A stretch of 64,000 nt of DNA from positions 293,034 through 357,033 of the forward strand of contig CACRXP010000411.1 in assembly GCA_902702965.1 (NCBI GenBank), in the 5' to 3' direction. A model generated the notes under the pieces. That model saw nothing but the letters and a program-made list of their open reading frames with translations. It did no database searches and was not told where the DNA came from. The stretch is from Spirometra erinaceieuropaei. Lineage: Eukaryota; Platyhelminthes; Cestoda; Diphyllobothriidea; Diphyllobothriidae. The position numbers and the translations under genes are program-made. Shown here in pieces: positions 12,640 through 24,800 of the stretch. Each line of letters starts with the position of its first letter. Position 1 is the stretch's first letter.

Positions 12640-13660
12640 TACACAAACACCTTACACTGGAAAGTATAAAGGCTCGTTTAACGATCTTATTCCCGAACAC
12701 TCAGCTTCTTGACTTCGAGAAGAGTCCTCCTGGGATTTAGTGGTAGATCAAGAGGTAACCGTCGATTATCTCATTAGAAACCCTGTTTTGAATTGATTTC
12801 TATATCCAGTGCTACCACTCCTCCCCATAGGGACGATTTTCGCGGTTCTTGATGTCATCTCCCGCATTTCGACCTCATGCGTTCTGTCGACGCTCATGGC
12901 GGAACCCTCAGTATTCACCGTCTACTAGTATTCTGGTCGTACCTCCCTTGCCCACTCCTCGGCTGCGCTCGAAGCGTAGTGTAGCCGATCGCGTGTGCGT
13001 TCCACTCGTCTGGCCTCTTGGACGCGAAGAGTCCCATCCGGCGTATCAATCCTGCCCTGGCGGTGTCAGCTCTGAATTGCGTAAACAATACCACATGCAT
13101 GCCAGTCCTGTCCGACCCGCAAACCTACCCCTCAAGGTTGACATTTATTTCTGCCCTGAGAATGTCCGCTTGTAATCCGTTATATACCGCAACATACAGA
13201 CCAGCCCTGACCTCATTTTTCTGTTATTATTTTTTATCGAGGGGTTCTTTACTCCTGTGAAATTAATCCAATCAATTTTAAATTTTTAAGTGTTTTGTCA
13301 CCTCTCGCTTGTCATTATTCTCAACAGACTACTAAATCAGCAACTATATATTGCATTTTGTACAGATTCTGCCAACCTCGTCAAAAATTCGCATGTAATT
13401 TTATTTTACTTTCTTTGAGTGGACCCCGATGGGTCTTTAATAAAAATTCTTATTATTAATATTATTACTATCTCATTCCCCATCTCCAAAGCTTTTCGGA
13501 GAAGTCAACAACACGCAACACAGCTTTCGTCTTCGTGGCTGTCTTCCACTAAGCTTACGAAATTCTTGGGCCCGTTTGGCAGGATAGATTTGATAGCAGA
13601 AAACCCGACAGCATATTCACTTATAAAATGTGCATCGTTTACTCCATCATTTTTTTAGCC
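12640..13660. other. Unassigned upstream DNA
   Basis: Two overlapping frames near 12849-13175 are open on both strands but match nothing I know. The remainder is AT-rich with no visible signal. Confidence 0.35.
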
Positions 13661-13661
13661 G

Positions 13662-13742
13662 TCTGCTGCGCGTCCGTGGCCCGTTGGTAGCAACATTAAT
13701 CTCGCCACCCTCTGGCAGGGTTCGATCCTGACTCGGCGCAGA
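13662..13742 (+). repeat. tRNA-like module (tRNA-derived SINE or tRNA pseudogene)
   Basis: There is an A-box-like tggcccgttgg and a canonical B box ggttcgatcc with a CAG/CTG T-stem. The ends gtctgc and gcagac pair like an acceptor stem. The anticodon arm is not convincing, so I call a tRNA-derived repeat, not a functional tRNA. Confidence 0.5.
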
Positions 13743-15638
13743 CTTTTTGATTAACTTTCCGAAGACACTTTTTCGATTACCATTAGTACGTAAATAAACT
13801 GGCGGGGTTTTTAAAGTTGTTTGAGGAGTTATTTAATCAGGCCAATAATATAATGTAAATAGCAAACTACTCAGTCATTGGAAGCACGGCTGATCAATGT
13901 GACCCCAGCCTTCTCCTAGCTTATCTCTGTTATATGGACTACAGATAAAAGACAAGCCGAATGGTTGAAGACTATTGAAATCAGAACTTTGAATTAGGTG
14001 CCCGGCATATGAAATTTTAGCTCAGCCTCGAAAAGTTGAAAAAGTCATTCGAGCCCCCCAATAGTCCACCTCGGATAGGCCAAGGCTAGTAAAAAGTGGA
14101 TGGGCTACTTCATGTGCTGGCAGTATCGTAAACCGTGTGCATTAAACGAAGTAAATACGTCGAGCACGTTTATACTATAATTCAGACCGAAAGGCGGGGT
14201 AAATCAAAGCCAGACTGAAAAGTCACCGCACTATTATAGAGATGGAAAGGGGGAACCTATGAAAATCGGAACAAAAACAATTCCATCCAAGAACTCATTT
14301 CCTTTTCTTCATCATATTTGGCGAATAGGAGTGCGGCAAGCTATCTTGACCATAAATTATCACGGACATGTGTTAAAAGGGGAGGCTGTGGACAAATTTG
14401 TCCACAGCCTTAAGGCAAGGGTGACTAAGATGGCAATCACTGGCATGTTAGCCACTGTCAACCAGTTATACATAACCCTAGGTTTTGGGGATACCTGGGG
14501 TTCTAAATCCTTTTTGGTCTTTGCGAAGTAATTAGATGAGCATTCAGTTCGACTGCTGATATAATTAGCTCGGCCGAATTATATTGGCCAAAAAGTAACT
14601 CCTTGATATTCCTTAATTTCGGACAGGCAGTCGTTAGTGTGCATTGCATGAACTATAGAAATCACCGCCCTTTTAACTAAAGTTTCAGCATCAGCCCATT
14701 TGTCATCTTAGTGAACTCTCAGTGAACCTGCACACGCATACGTCCAGACCAACTCTTGGTCTCAAACACTTACAAAATGGGTAAAAAGACCAAGGAATAA
14801 ACTACGGTATCAGTTGCGGAGTGAGATCGCTGCAGGTCTTCAAGAAATATTTGCTTGACTATGTCCCAATAATTTTTTGTCCGAACACCATATGTGGAGT
14901 ATATAAATGCTCGCAGAAGACGTCCGAATAATTAAACTTAGCTCTCTCCAGTGAATGATTAACTCAACAGGGTTTTGGCGAAATTCCGAAAAAATTTATA
15001 CAGAGCGATCGTAATGTACAAATCTGTTTATATTTATATCACGCTGAATATAACCCAAAACCGCTGTGCATGAATTCGTTTTGCCATATTGCAATAACTA
15101 TGATATAACAAGGTGTGATATACCTCGAGTTATGAGACAATTTCATATAAAAGCAGGGTCTTCTAAGCACCTGACACTGTCTCGAACAAAGAACTGAATT
15201 CTTCTGAAAATGCGATGCGCAAAATTCTTTTTCATTGACAATCTTCGACAATGTCCCTTACTTAATACGGCATCCGATTACTATCAAGATTAGGCCATTT
15301 ATCCGACGTCAGGCCTGTCCTTGCGAGTTCGTTTGATCAGCGATCGACATATGAACGTTAGAAAGACACTAATATAACTTTGAATTTTCTTTTCTCTTTC
15401 GTCCAATTTGTTGTCTCCACATAAAAGCGACGAGTTTCGTCAAGGATTGTTTAAGTTACCTGATAGGGATATTGACACTTTCAATCTGTTGATAATTCTC
15501 CGAGGGCCGCATTGGGAGCGCAATTCGTCGCCCGTTTTTCGCATGGATGTGGTAATCATAAATACGAAAGTCATGCCACCTTGTATTCTAGAAGAAAAAA
15601 TCCTTGCTGTCAACTTTCGATGCTGCTGCCTCGTTCAG
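13743..15638. other. Unassigned DNA upstream of the first recognised ATR exon
   Basis: It holds the palindrome at 14383-14410. The 5' exon(s) and promoter of ATR should lie here or further upstream, but I could not identify a start codon with support. Short open frames near 15408-15638 could be coding but do not splice in phase to 15639. Confidence 0.35.
14383..14410. repeat. 28-bp perfect palindrome
   Basis: Each half-site is aggctgtggacaaa, directly followed by its exact reverse complement with no spacer. It lies inside a 90-codon open frame of unknown origin (14259-14531). Confidence 0.95.
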
Positions 15639-15866
15639 TGAATCTTCAAGGTAACTTTCACCAAAAATTTGTCATTCCTTTAAGCATTCTTCCCGAGGAC
15701 ACCGTGAAGCTGGTTTATTGCATCCTTGATGAAATATGTTCTAATCTTACCCGCAATGAAGTGCAGGAAGATGTAGCTCTCCTACCACTGCTGATGTGTG
15801 TTGAGAATGCTTTTTGCCGGAGACATTATCACATCTTTCAAACTTTGACAGGGGAGGATGTTCACT
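15639..15866 (+). CDS. ATR: ATR candidate N-terminal exon
   Basis: A 228-nt open stretch follows the acceptor gcctcgttcag and ends at a strong donor (cact|gtgagt). Its product is helical and leucine-rich ([28 protein letters not shown]). It ends with one base of a codon, which the next exon completes with CA. There is no residue-level match to other ATRs, so the assignment rests on phase and position. Confidence 0.5.
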
Positions 15867-18800
15867 GTGAGTCCTTTAATACCACGTTCTCACAGTCTAA
15901 TCTCTCTTCCCTTTTTGTCGCACGGCAGTGGAAGTTCCAAAGCAAATTTTAATTCTTTTTCTGAAATGCAACCATTATAAATGTGTAATAACGCATTAAA
16001 AATGTTGATTGCATCAATGCTTAACCTGCTCTTGGGTGAAACAAAGCACCCCATGAAGTGATTTTTTTCGTTGCGTCGGAATGACTAAAATTCAGCTGTC
16101 CTTGATATTCATGCCTAGGTAATTGCTGCTTGCTTTCGTTGGAATCCCAACGAAGTTGTCCACATCTATTTATAGACCTCGGAAATGATCCCTCCCACAC
16201 TATGTTCACCGTACTAATTTCCTACGGATCCAAGTATTTTCATCGACGTTTGGCTTTCTACCCAGGAAATTGTGCATGTGGAAGTGCGCTCACCTTATTT
16301 GCTTGGTGTATGCCATCAAGCCTCAGAAAAAAGTGACCGTGGTAACTTTATACGGGAACAAAACAGGGCATTACTTCTATTGATATCGTCTATATTTTAA
16401 TCATATTCACGTGGGGTCATAGAGACGGGGTTTAGCGCCAAGACGATGTAAGACTTAGTGAAAAGTGAACAGTTTAAATATGTGCTCCTTTATATGGGAT
16501 GGTATTATTTTTTGGTTGGTTCTACCGGTACCGTTCTTGTAGACATTATTAACAGTGCACAGCAGTGACGCTGGAGTGATATTGGTGTTTCCATGTCCAC
16601 GAAAAACATTGTTGTATGGGGGTGTGTTGTACCAGGGAAAGGCGGTAAATTCCTAATTTAATAGTCTTTTTTCTTGTTACCCGCAGATTTTTATTTTGTC
16701 TGCACAATCCTTTCGAAAGCCCGAACATAACATAGCACAACTTAGCATAACTTAACACGCAATTTTTATTGCTGTTTGGATTTTAGCCTACAGCACATCT
16801 GCCCAAATTATTCCGAATGTCACTCTTCTGCCGTTAACATTTCTTTTCTGTCTTAAGCATTTGTGACCTGGTGCTTCCATCGTCTCGTTTGGGTTGCTGT
16901 CCGTGGCTCTTTTCGCCAAGTATACGCTTCTATAGCAGCAGCTGCTCAACTCTTTTCAGCGCTTGAGTGTCATCTTCTCTCAGACATCCCTTTCCACGCC
17001 CGTAACTTTATTTCGGCAGCCAATCGTAAGCAAATTATTCGTCAAAATTGCATTATTTTTCTCGAAAGATGTTCTGAAGAATATTGAGGCGTTTGATGAC
17101 AAGCAAACTCAAAAAGATATAAATCCTTTTACCCTCAAAATGTTCTCGTCAATAGGCGACCGCTTGATTTTGGTAGTTTTGATTTCCATAAATACAACCA
17201 TAAATGCATATCAATCCTTTAGAACAACAACATCGAACTAAGCTTTTTTCCTATTACGATGGAAAAAGTTGCTGAATCCTACAAATTTGTTACCATGGCC
17301 AGGTAAACAGCCCTTTCTGGATGTTTCTATCTGAAATGTAGTCGACTAGTTGGACAGTTCCTTCCATTTCTTCTTTCCCTCCGAACAAGTTTGATGACTC
17401 CTGCACTAAGTTTCCTGACTGACGCCATTGAACTCAGTGATCTGAATGGGAAGTGGGTATGTGAAGAATCTTAAATCTGACCTCGCACATCTTCATCATA
17501 TGCAGTGCTGAAGTCGTTTTACTTGTCCTTTTTGCATTCGACCGAAATTCCAGTCTTTCCGCCGAATTGTGTTTCATATTATTATTTCACTGTTATCACT
17601 GACGTCTTGTCATCTATATTACTTACCCTGATTGCATGTACATTCCACTCTACAGCAAGCACTGGAGGCTCTCTCTACCTACATTGATGTGGTCGGCCAG
17701 CTGCACTATCCAGTAACTTCAGTATCAATTGATTGGATTGGTCTCACTAGCAAAGCCGTCGCCAACGCTCTTATTTCTCTGCCTTTCTTATCAGAGATTG
17801 ACACATCTGACTGCACTGTAACGTTCCGTGAGCATTCCGGGCCAGATAAATTTGTGCTTTTGTGCTGCCAGGTGTTGAGAAAACTTTCTAGCCTTCTTCC
17901 GGCTGTCGAATTCTGGCCCTGTCCGGGTTTCGAGCAGATTAAACAGCTTCTGCAGGTATTTCGTAGAGAATTTCTGCCTTCTGCTTTTCTACTGATGATT
18001 TCATCGATTCTCTCGAATTATACATCCAGCATCATGATCAACGCTGTCTTTCAGGTCTGCGTAATCTGTCTAGATCGCTACCCCACCTTGAGGTTCCCCA
18101 GGAAAATGCAGTTGATCGTCTCCATAATGACCTTTTTGCAAGAATTTTCCGGCCTCAGAAGTACATCATCTCAGGATCAAACTATCTACGAATTATGGCA
18201 TCAAATTTATGCCATCATCCGCACCGAAAGCTATTTTAACGACCTCTTTTCCGTCGAAGAAAATCCTGCTGACATACTGGGTTATGTTGAAACCTATGAC
18301 CGCACATGGAATGAAGTAAATATTAGTCTTTTTGCACTAGTGCCTGTGTCCGTTTTGCATCTTACGTTTGAAATTTATTTTTACTGTCTTCCAGGCTGTT
18401 CAGTTTTTTGGAACCTGCCTCCGACAACTCGGCCGAGATTCCATCAACTCCGTTATTTCCGACCTCAGTCTTATTTTCCTTTCTGACGCCAGCTTAACTG
18501 AGCTCGATTGGTTGCAGGTCTCGGCCTCTGTTTCAGCCTCCCTTGCTACTCTCTATACCACTGACTCTGAGTAAGCTTTGTGCTATTGTCCCCAACTGAT
18601 GCCTTGAAACAACTATCCCATCTCACATATAAACTCAGTAAGGTTAGAGCTCTCAATCTGGACGACGGTGCCTCGCCAAAACACCAATTGTGTTATTCTA
18701 GTGTTTTACGCCTCATACCCCCAGTAGACAACATTAAAACATTAAACATTAAAAAATTTATTCGGGAATTCCCTAAGGGTCGTCATTTAACATGAGCTTG

Positions 18801-21800
18801 TCATAGGATAACAAACTTCGTACAACCCCGAAATCAAATTTTTGTACAGTATCCAAATATAAATTCATTCCCCACACTTCTGATTCTTACGACTAGAAAT
18901 AGGTGCATGTACTTATTGTATCGGGCGAAACGAACATGTTTTGTTATAAATCGACGTTTATTTGGATATAACTGGTGTCATTGATTCACTAGTTGCCCTG
19001 CGAAGCTGGATTACTACATTGTTTTCGAGTGCACTACTCGAAGCTTAGTTTTGTAACTGTTGAGCTGCGATCTGTCATTTCCATGTTATATTGATTCCCA
19101 TCTTGTCTTTACTATTTACTTTCCATTACAGACATTGCGATGCTGTTTCATCGTTGCCGGGACTCGTGTTGCCACAACTATTTCGGGCCATTGTCCATCC
19201 TGGAATGCACGAACCGAAACTTCTCTTTCAGCTTCGAATCCTAATCGTCCTCTTGGAGGCTTCTCTAGGTTATGATTCGTATTTCGCAACATGTTTATCT
19301 TTTCATCTTGTCGGATTTTTTTGTAAAACATTGACCCCCATTTTCTGCCTATAGACGAATTCATTGTCCTTGATCTGGACAGAACGGAAGTGAAGTGTTT
19401 GACGGACCTGTTGACTGCCATTAATGTGAGCACTTTCACCGTTTTGCTCTCCAAGGCGCCTGCCACTCACACAATATTAGCGTCAATGTCAAATCATTTT
19501 TTACTGTCTTCCAGCAACTGTCGCCGGACTCTTTGGAGCATCACTGTCTGTTGGGCCTTGGTTTGCGAATCGCTATCCTTCTTTCTGCCTTCTGCCGTTC
19601 CAACTACATGAATTTTACCCTGGATATCGTTGCGGATGCAGCCCTGACCGTATGTCAGCTAGGTATCCTTGATCACTGGTTGCGGCCCCTTTCCATGCCT
19701 CCGCCGTTGGGCCTTGCAACCGTGAAGGGTCGTTGGGTTGTTGCTGGCCCACTGGTGGAGCTCCTCAGGATCCTGATTAGGTAAGCTGCTGTCTACTGCT
19801 TTTATCGGTCGACACCTACGGCCCTGTTTGCTCATTTTTTACTTTTTGTAACCTGTGCTACTTGAGCAAAAGCAGTAGACACGTATCATTGACTTGCCTC
19901 CCACTGATCGCACATGCCCGTCATTCCCAAAGGCCTCTATCAAAACCCCCTGTTAAAGAATTTGAGCGGAACGTCCGCGGCATCCTGGAGTTGGCTCGCC
20001 TCGCAATTTGCTTTTCATGGGTCGCCTCTCCATGTGAGGGTCTCAGACTGACCTGCTCTTGTTCTCGATATCCGAGAGAGACTGCCCCGACAAAGGCGAG
20101 AGAACAGGTAGCCGACCTTCAATTTTCCTTTCTCCTCCAACTACTACGACAGTTTGATCTACCCCTGCCTTCACAAACGATTAATTCCGGTAAGCCCGCC
20201 GTTGTACTTCCTATCCAAAACGTGCCTTACGGGAGGTCAGCGAATTATCAAAGCAGTTAGGCGCCCCACATGTTTAACTACCCTCTTGAGCGTTTATTAC
20301 GAGGCATATTTTATCCTACATGACAACAAGTTTTAAATCGTACTTTTTCAAGTACAATAAAAGTTTCAATTAATCATGACAAAAGTAGTCTGATTGGCTT
20401 TTAAGCGACCAGTAACATGCAATAACTAAGATCCAGCTATAGCAAATCATACTTCCAAGTCCCTACAGATGATTTATTTGGTAAGACACTTAACAATGCG
20501 TGAAAAACTCCACGGGCGTTTAATCGGGAAGTCATGCAGAAATTCCTCGGACCAAGCACACTAAACAGGGCAGTCGGATCCAACATTTTGATTGCTTCAC
20601 GTGGCTAAGCCACCACCACCACTGCCGCCAGGCACCTTTCCCGGGAGCAACCAGCAGACGCAGAAATCTGGTCATCCACTCCTGACTGCCAAACGACTTC
20701 TGTGCTACTGAAGTTCGTATCCTGCCCTTTAAGAATTGGGCCAGAAAGTTAGTTAATATTTTCCATATATATCTTCACCTTTCTCTCACCGCCTCAGGCG
20801 TCTTCTATTTTTACATTTTATATGTGTGTATGAGTGTGCATAGTGCCATCTCACAAGAAGGGCTGCTGGGTTATCATGAAGCAACGCTACTTTATTTTGG
20901 TCTGATGGCTGTCTCTGGAGTAGTTTTTTATAGCTAGCATATTGCCCAATTCCTTCGATTGAGCCCTTCAAACGCCATTCACTGATCTCATTTTCATATG
21001 TAGGGAAAATCGCCCTGGCCTGTCACATCGCTCAACATGTTTCCTGGACGATAGTCACTTCGGATGAAGTTATTGAATTCTGCCGCCTGGTTCTTACCCT
21101 CTACGCACAACCTGACCCTCTCCACATAGTCTCTTTGAGGTTGGTCGTCGTTGGCTACTTTTACACTCCACCCTCGCATACTGTTTCACTTTCAGCCATA
21201 TCCTTCATCTGCTATACGTAAATAACAGTGGGATCACTTTATGTGTAGCCGGCATCCCGCATTTTCCACGCTGTTTAACTTCTCTTAATGAGTAAGAACT
21301 AATTGAAGTGAGACTTCCGTTTCTGAAACAGTCACTCATTACGACTAGATGCCACTTGGAGTCCTTGGCTAAAATTCGCCAGACCTTTCTTCTCGCGTAT
21401 TCCCGGAGCGCACTGTTACATAACAGTCCCCTCAGGGCATCTCCTGTCACCAGTGATTCTACATTTCGTTTCCTCATTTTCTTATCTTTTTTGTTTCATC
21501 CAGTCATTTCTATTTGACGTTTCCTCTTCGCGGTCGTTTAGAGACCAATAACTTGGGTACAGAATTTGCTGTGAGACTGTAAACACTTTGTTCCGTTCGT
21601 TCTGTCTGTCATATCCACTCAGTTGTCAACCAACCTGTTTTCCCTCACTTAAGACTCAACCTTCGTGAGGCCGTACACACCTTAAATTGTTTTCTTTCCT
21701 ATATTTCCCTGGACTACTTTGGAGGCGAGCCTACAAACCTGACCGCCTAACAGTCCTAGTTCTCTTAAGATTAAAAACTACACATGTGCATACCTGATGA

Positions 21801-24800
21801 TGGTTCAAATCCACAGTTTACATCTACTCGTTTTCTCGTACTCTGTCAAAGTACAACAGAGGACCTGTTTATGCACTTACATGGTTGAATTATCTTGGAA
21901 TTAGCGGACAGAAGTTTGTTAAAACATCTCGACTGTTCTCCCGTAGCGACATATTTGGTGAGCTCTGCGCCAACCTGCTACCTTCAGACCCATGCAAATG
22001 GGTTCAAGTACAACGAGAACTGAATTCTGGTCTTAACAGCGCCATGCCACTAGACGGCTTCCCACACCTAGCGGAGAAGGCAGAAGGTCACTGTCAGGCC
22101 GCTGCGAACGAATCACTTTTGCTCCGCGCCGAGGCCCTTCTTCTCACTTGGGGCACCCTCAGCCGGCGACTGTCCCGATTCCAGGGCACGGAACCAGTGT
22201 CCGCAGCGCTAGCAGCCCCCGCAGTTACCATAGCGGAGGAGAACGGCGGAATAGGGCATGCGAGCAGCTTCATTGTCGATGCCGGTGTCAGTACCAACTG
22301 CGTTTCCGTCAATCAGTCCGGCTTTGTCTACTCTGATTTATTAAGGGAGATGGTGGCAGCCATCTGCCGCATCGCCCTCGCTCATCAACACGCCCACTGT
22401 GTAGTGGGAGCAGCCTATGTCCAGGTAATCACATGCATATTCGGAAAACTGTTCACTTTCGGCAATGTTCCATCTCTACTGCCTGACTGACCTTGCCAAG
22501 AATAATATATTATCATCTAAAACGACCATCCGGGCAGCTGCCAACGACTCTCAAATTAATCAGTTTACGGGGGAAAACTTCCTCGGTGTCTACCTAGCCC
22601 CCTTTTTCCCACGCCCACAACGTCCAAATAATAGGATAAATCCAAGTTCGCCGGCAATAAATGTGAGTGTAGAGCATAAAGTCTCGTCTACGCGCACCGC
22701 GCTCGTGCCCTCTCTCCACTTCGCGGAATCATCAGCCGAGGTCTCACATTTTCGATAGGGCTATATTAGGAAGGTGCTATCAGAACTTGCTTCATGGTTC
22801 GAATGGCCGGGTCATCGCATTTGTTGTCAGCCTTCTGAGTTATCATTTAGCTCGAAATGCCTCGGACCTGCTGCTCTGACGAAGGGTCGCGCAAAACCGA
22901 TCCCACTCTTTCTTTCACTTCAAATCGTGCACTAGCGTTAAATTCTAGTCAGGCTACATGGAGACGAAATCTCACGCAGTGCCTGACAGGGGGCGATGCC
23001 TCCCTGCTCTCGCTCTCCACAACGCTTCATCGGCGCAAATTTAGGTCTGAACCATCAAAGTCGGCCACTACAATGGAGTGTATGTACGATAGTTGGACAG
23101 TCGCAAGCGGCAAGGACCGTCACTCCCCCGGAGGAGACCCGCAGGGATGGCTCGTGCGTAACGCTGTTTACGGTGAGGCGGACATACGTTACATCTACCG
23201 CACTCTCCTCCCACCCTCACCATGCCCAAGTGACCTAACAAAGTCAAAACGCCCTGAATAGCTGTGGGCTTCGTGACTGATGAGAATAAATCTCCTTCTA
23301 CGTGTGTCATGCATGACCTGGTCAGTTGCCTGACAATCCAAACTTAATGATAAGGGGACAGGTGCCATAGGGGTCATGTAGAGAGGAAGCAACTGCAGCC
23401 TTATCCTTATTACACACGCGGATTGAGTCAGTCTGTCAGCTGCCAGCCTCCCGAGGTGTGACTTTCAGTGAGTCATCGCTGACATACGCAGGACTGGTCA
23501 CAGTGAGGATTGCGCCCCCCCCCAAACGGGCCTTGCGGCAGATGCGCTGGACCAACACGGGGGCCACAGTGGATTCTCGCAGGCGTTATCGCAATGCTCA
23601 CCGTAACAGATGCCAACATTCGGGGTGCGATGGCGGGCCCAGTTGCCCACTCACGCCGCGTTAACTAGAATCCCTGTCGCCCCACTGTTGTTGTTATTAG
23701 TTAAAATCCTAGTCAAGTGTTTGTTGTGAACCAGGGGGTGCGGGTCCGGCCGTGTTAGCCACCTGCGCCCTTCCCCTGTCTCCGGTCTTCTTGACCGTTT
23801 TTTTGGCACCAGGTACAGGGAGGGGGCGGGGAGTGCGGCAGATGCTGCGCAAGTCCACTATCACTATAAATTAATTCACGCGCCAGTTGCTGTGCCTGCC
23901 TCACCTTGCAGTGGGGCCCACGGTGGACGTTGTCGGGCCCGACGGCCAAACTGTCGTGAGGACTCCGAGGGCCTGTGTTGGGGGAAGGCACCACATTATC
24001 GGCCATCAGCTTCATATCTGGTCAATCCACATACTGCACAGAAAAACGTGGGCTAGAAGCAGCTTCGTTTCGCGAGTTGCTGGACGAGGACCGTGGCGGC
24101 TAGTAGGGAACATACATGCTGTACGTAATCATGAGTAAAGAACAGTGAGAGATGTTGCCAAGGCCGAAAGATAAGGTTAGTCACAGAGCAAGGCAGTACG
24201 GGCTTAACACTTCTTCCGCCAATCACGTTTAAGGGGGCATTTTAGACAAAGGCCAAGGAAGACGGACGGCTACTTTCGGAAGATGCTTCCAAAGAAGCCG
24301 AAACAGAGACATCGACGAACGTCCCGTCCACCATGGTAAATGTCATGTGTCCAAACGCCTCTGATGATTCTCAGAAAAAGTTCTAGCTTGATAGACCTAA
24401 CACGAGCGCTGGCATCGATTCATACGTCGTCTCGTCTCCTGTGCGTTTCTTGGCTCCACCTGCAAAAATCCCCTATTTCTACCGTTCCCGTATTACAGGT
24501 GGCTGGCCTTGTTTACCTCAGATGCGACTACATAATCATATCTGACCACAAATTCTTGCATACCAACGTGCACCAAAGAATGTTCGTCATTCAAGCCCGC
24601 AGGTGAATAATGCCAATGGGGCGGAGCAGTGGGGAAATTCGTCTGAACTGAATAGTAATTGTGAGAACTCCTACCGGCATAGACCTTATCAGCTTTCCCA
24701 TGCTCCCTAATTCTTCAAGAATAAGACTAGTTAAATACGATTGGAAATGTGATTGGATATAGCGGCTGGCTTCAACCCACGGGTGTCTCTACACGTTTGT

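Noticed and set aside
15408..15638. Open frame just before the first recognised ATR exon as a possible first exon
   Set aside because: Its only donor-like site leaves phase 0, while the exon at 15639 needs phase 1, and no ATG has support.
24498..24602. Possible missing ATR exon after acceptor tcccgtattacag
   Set aside because: It is open and has a donor, but shows no similarity to the UME region, and its 3' part overlaps the start of repeat R2.
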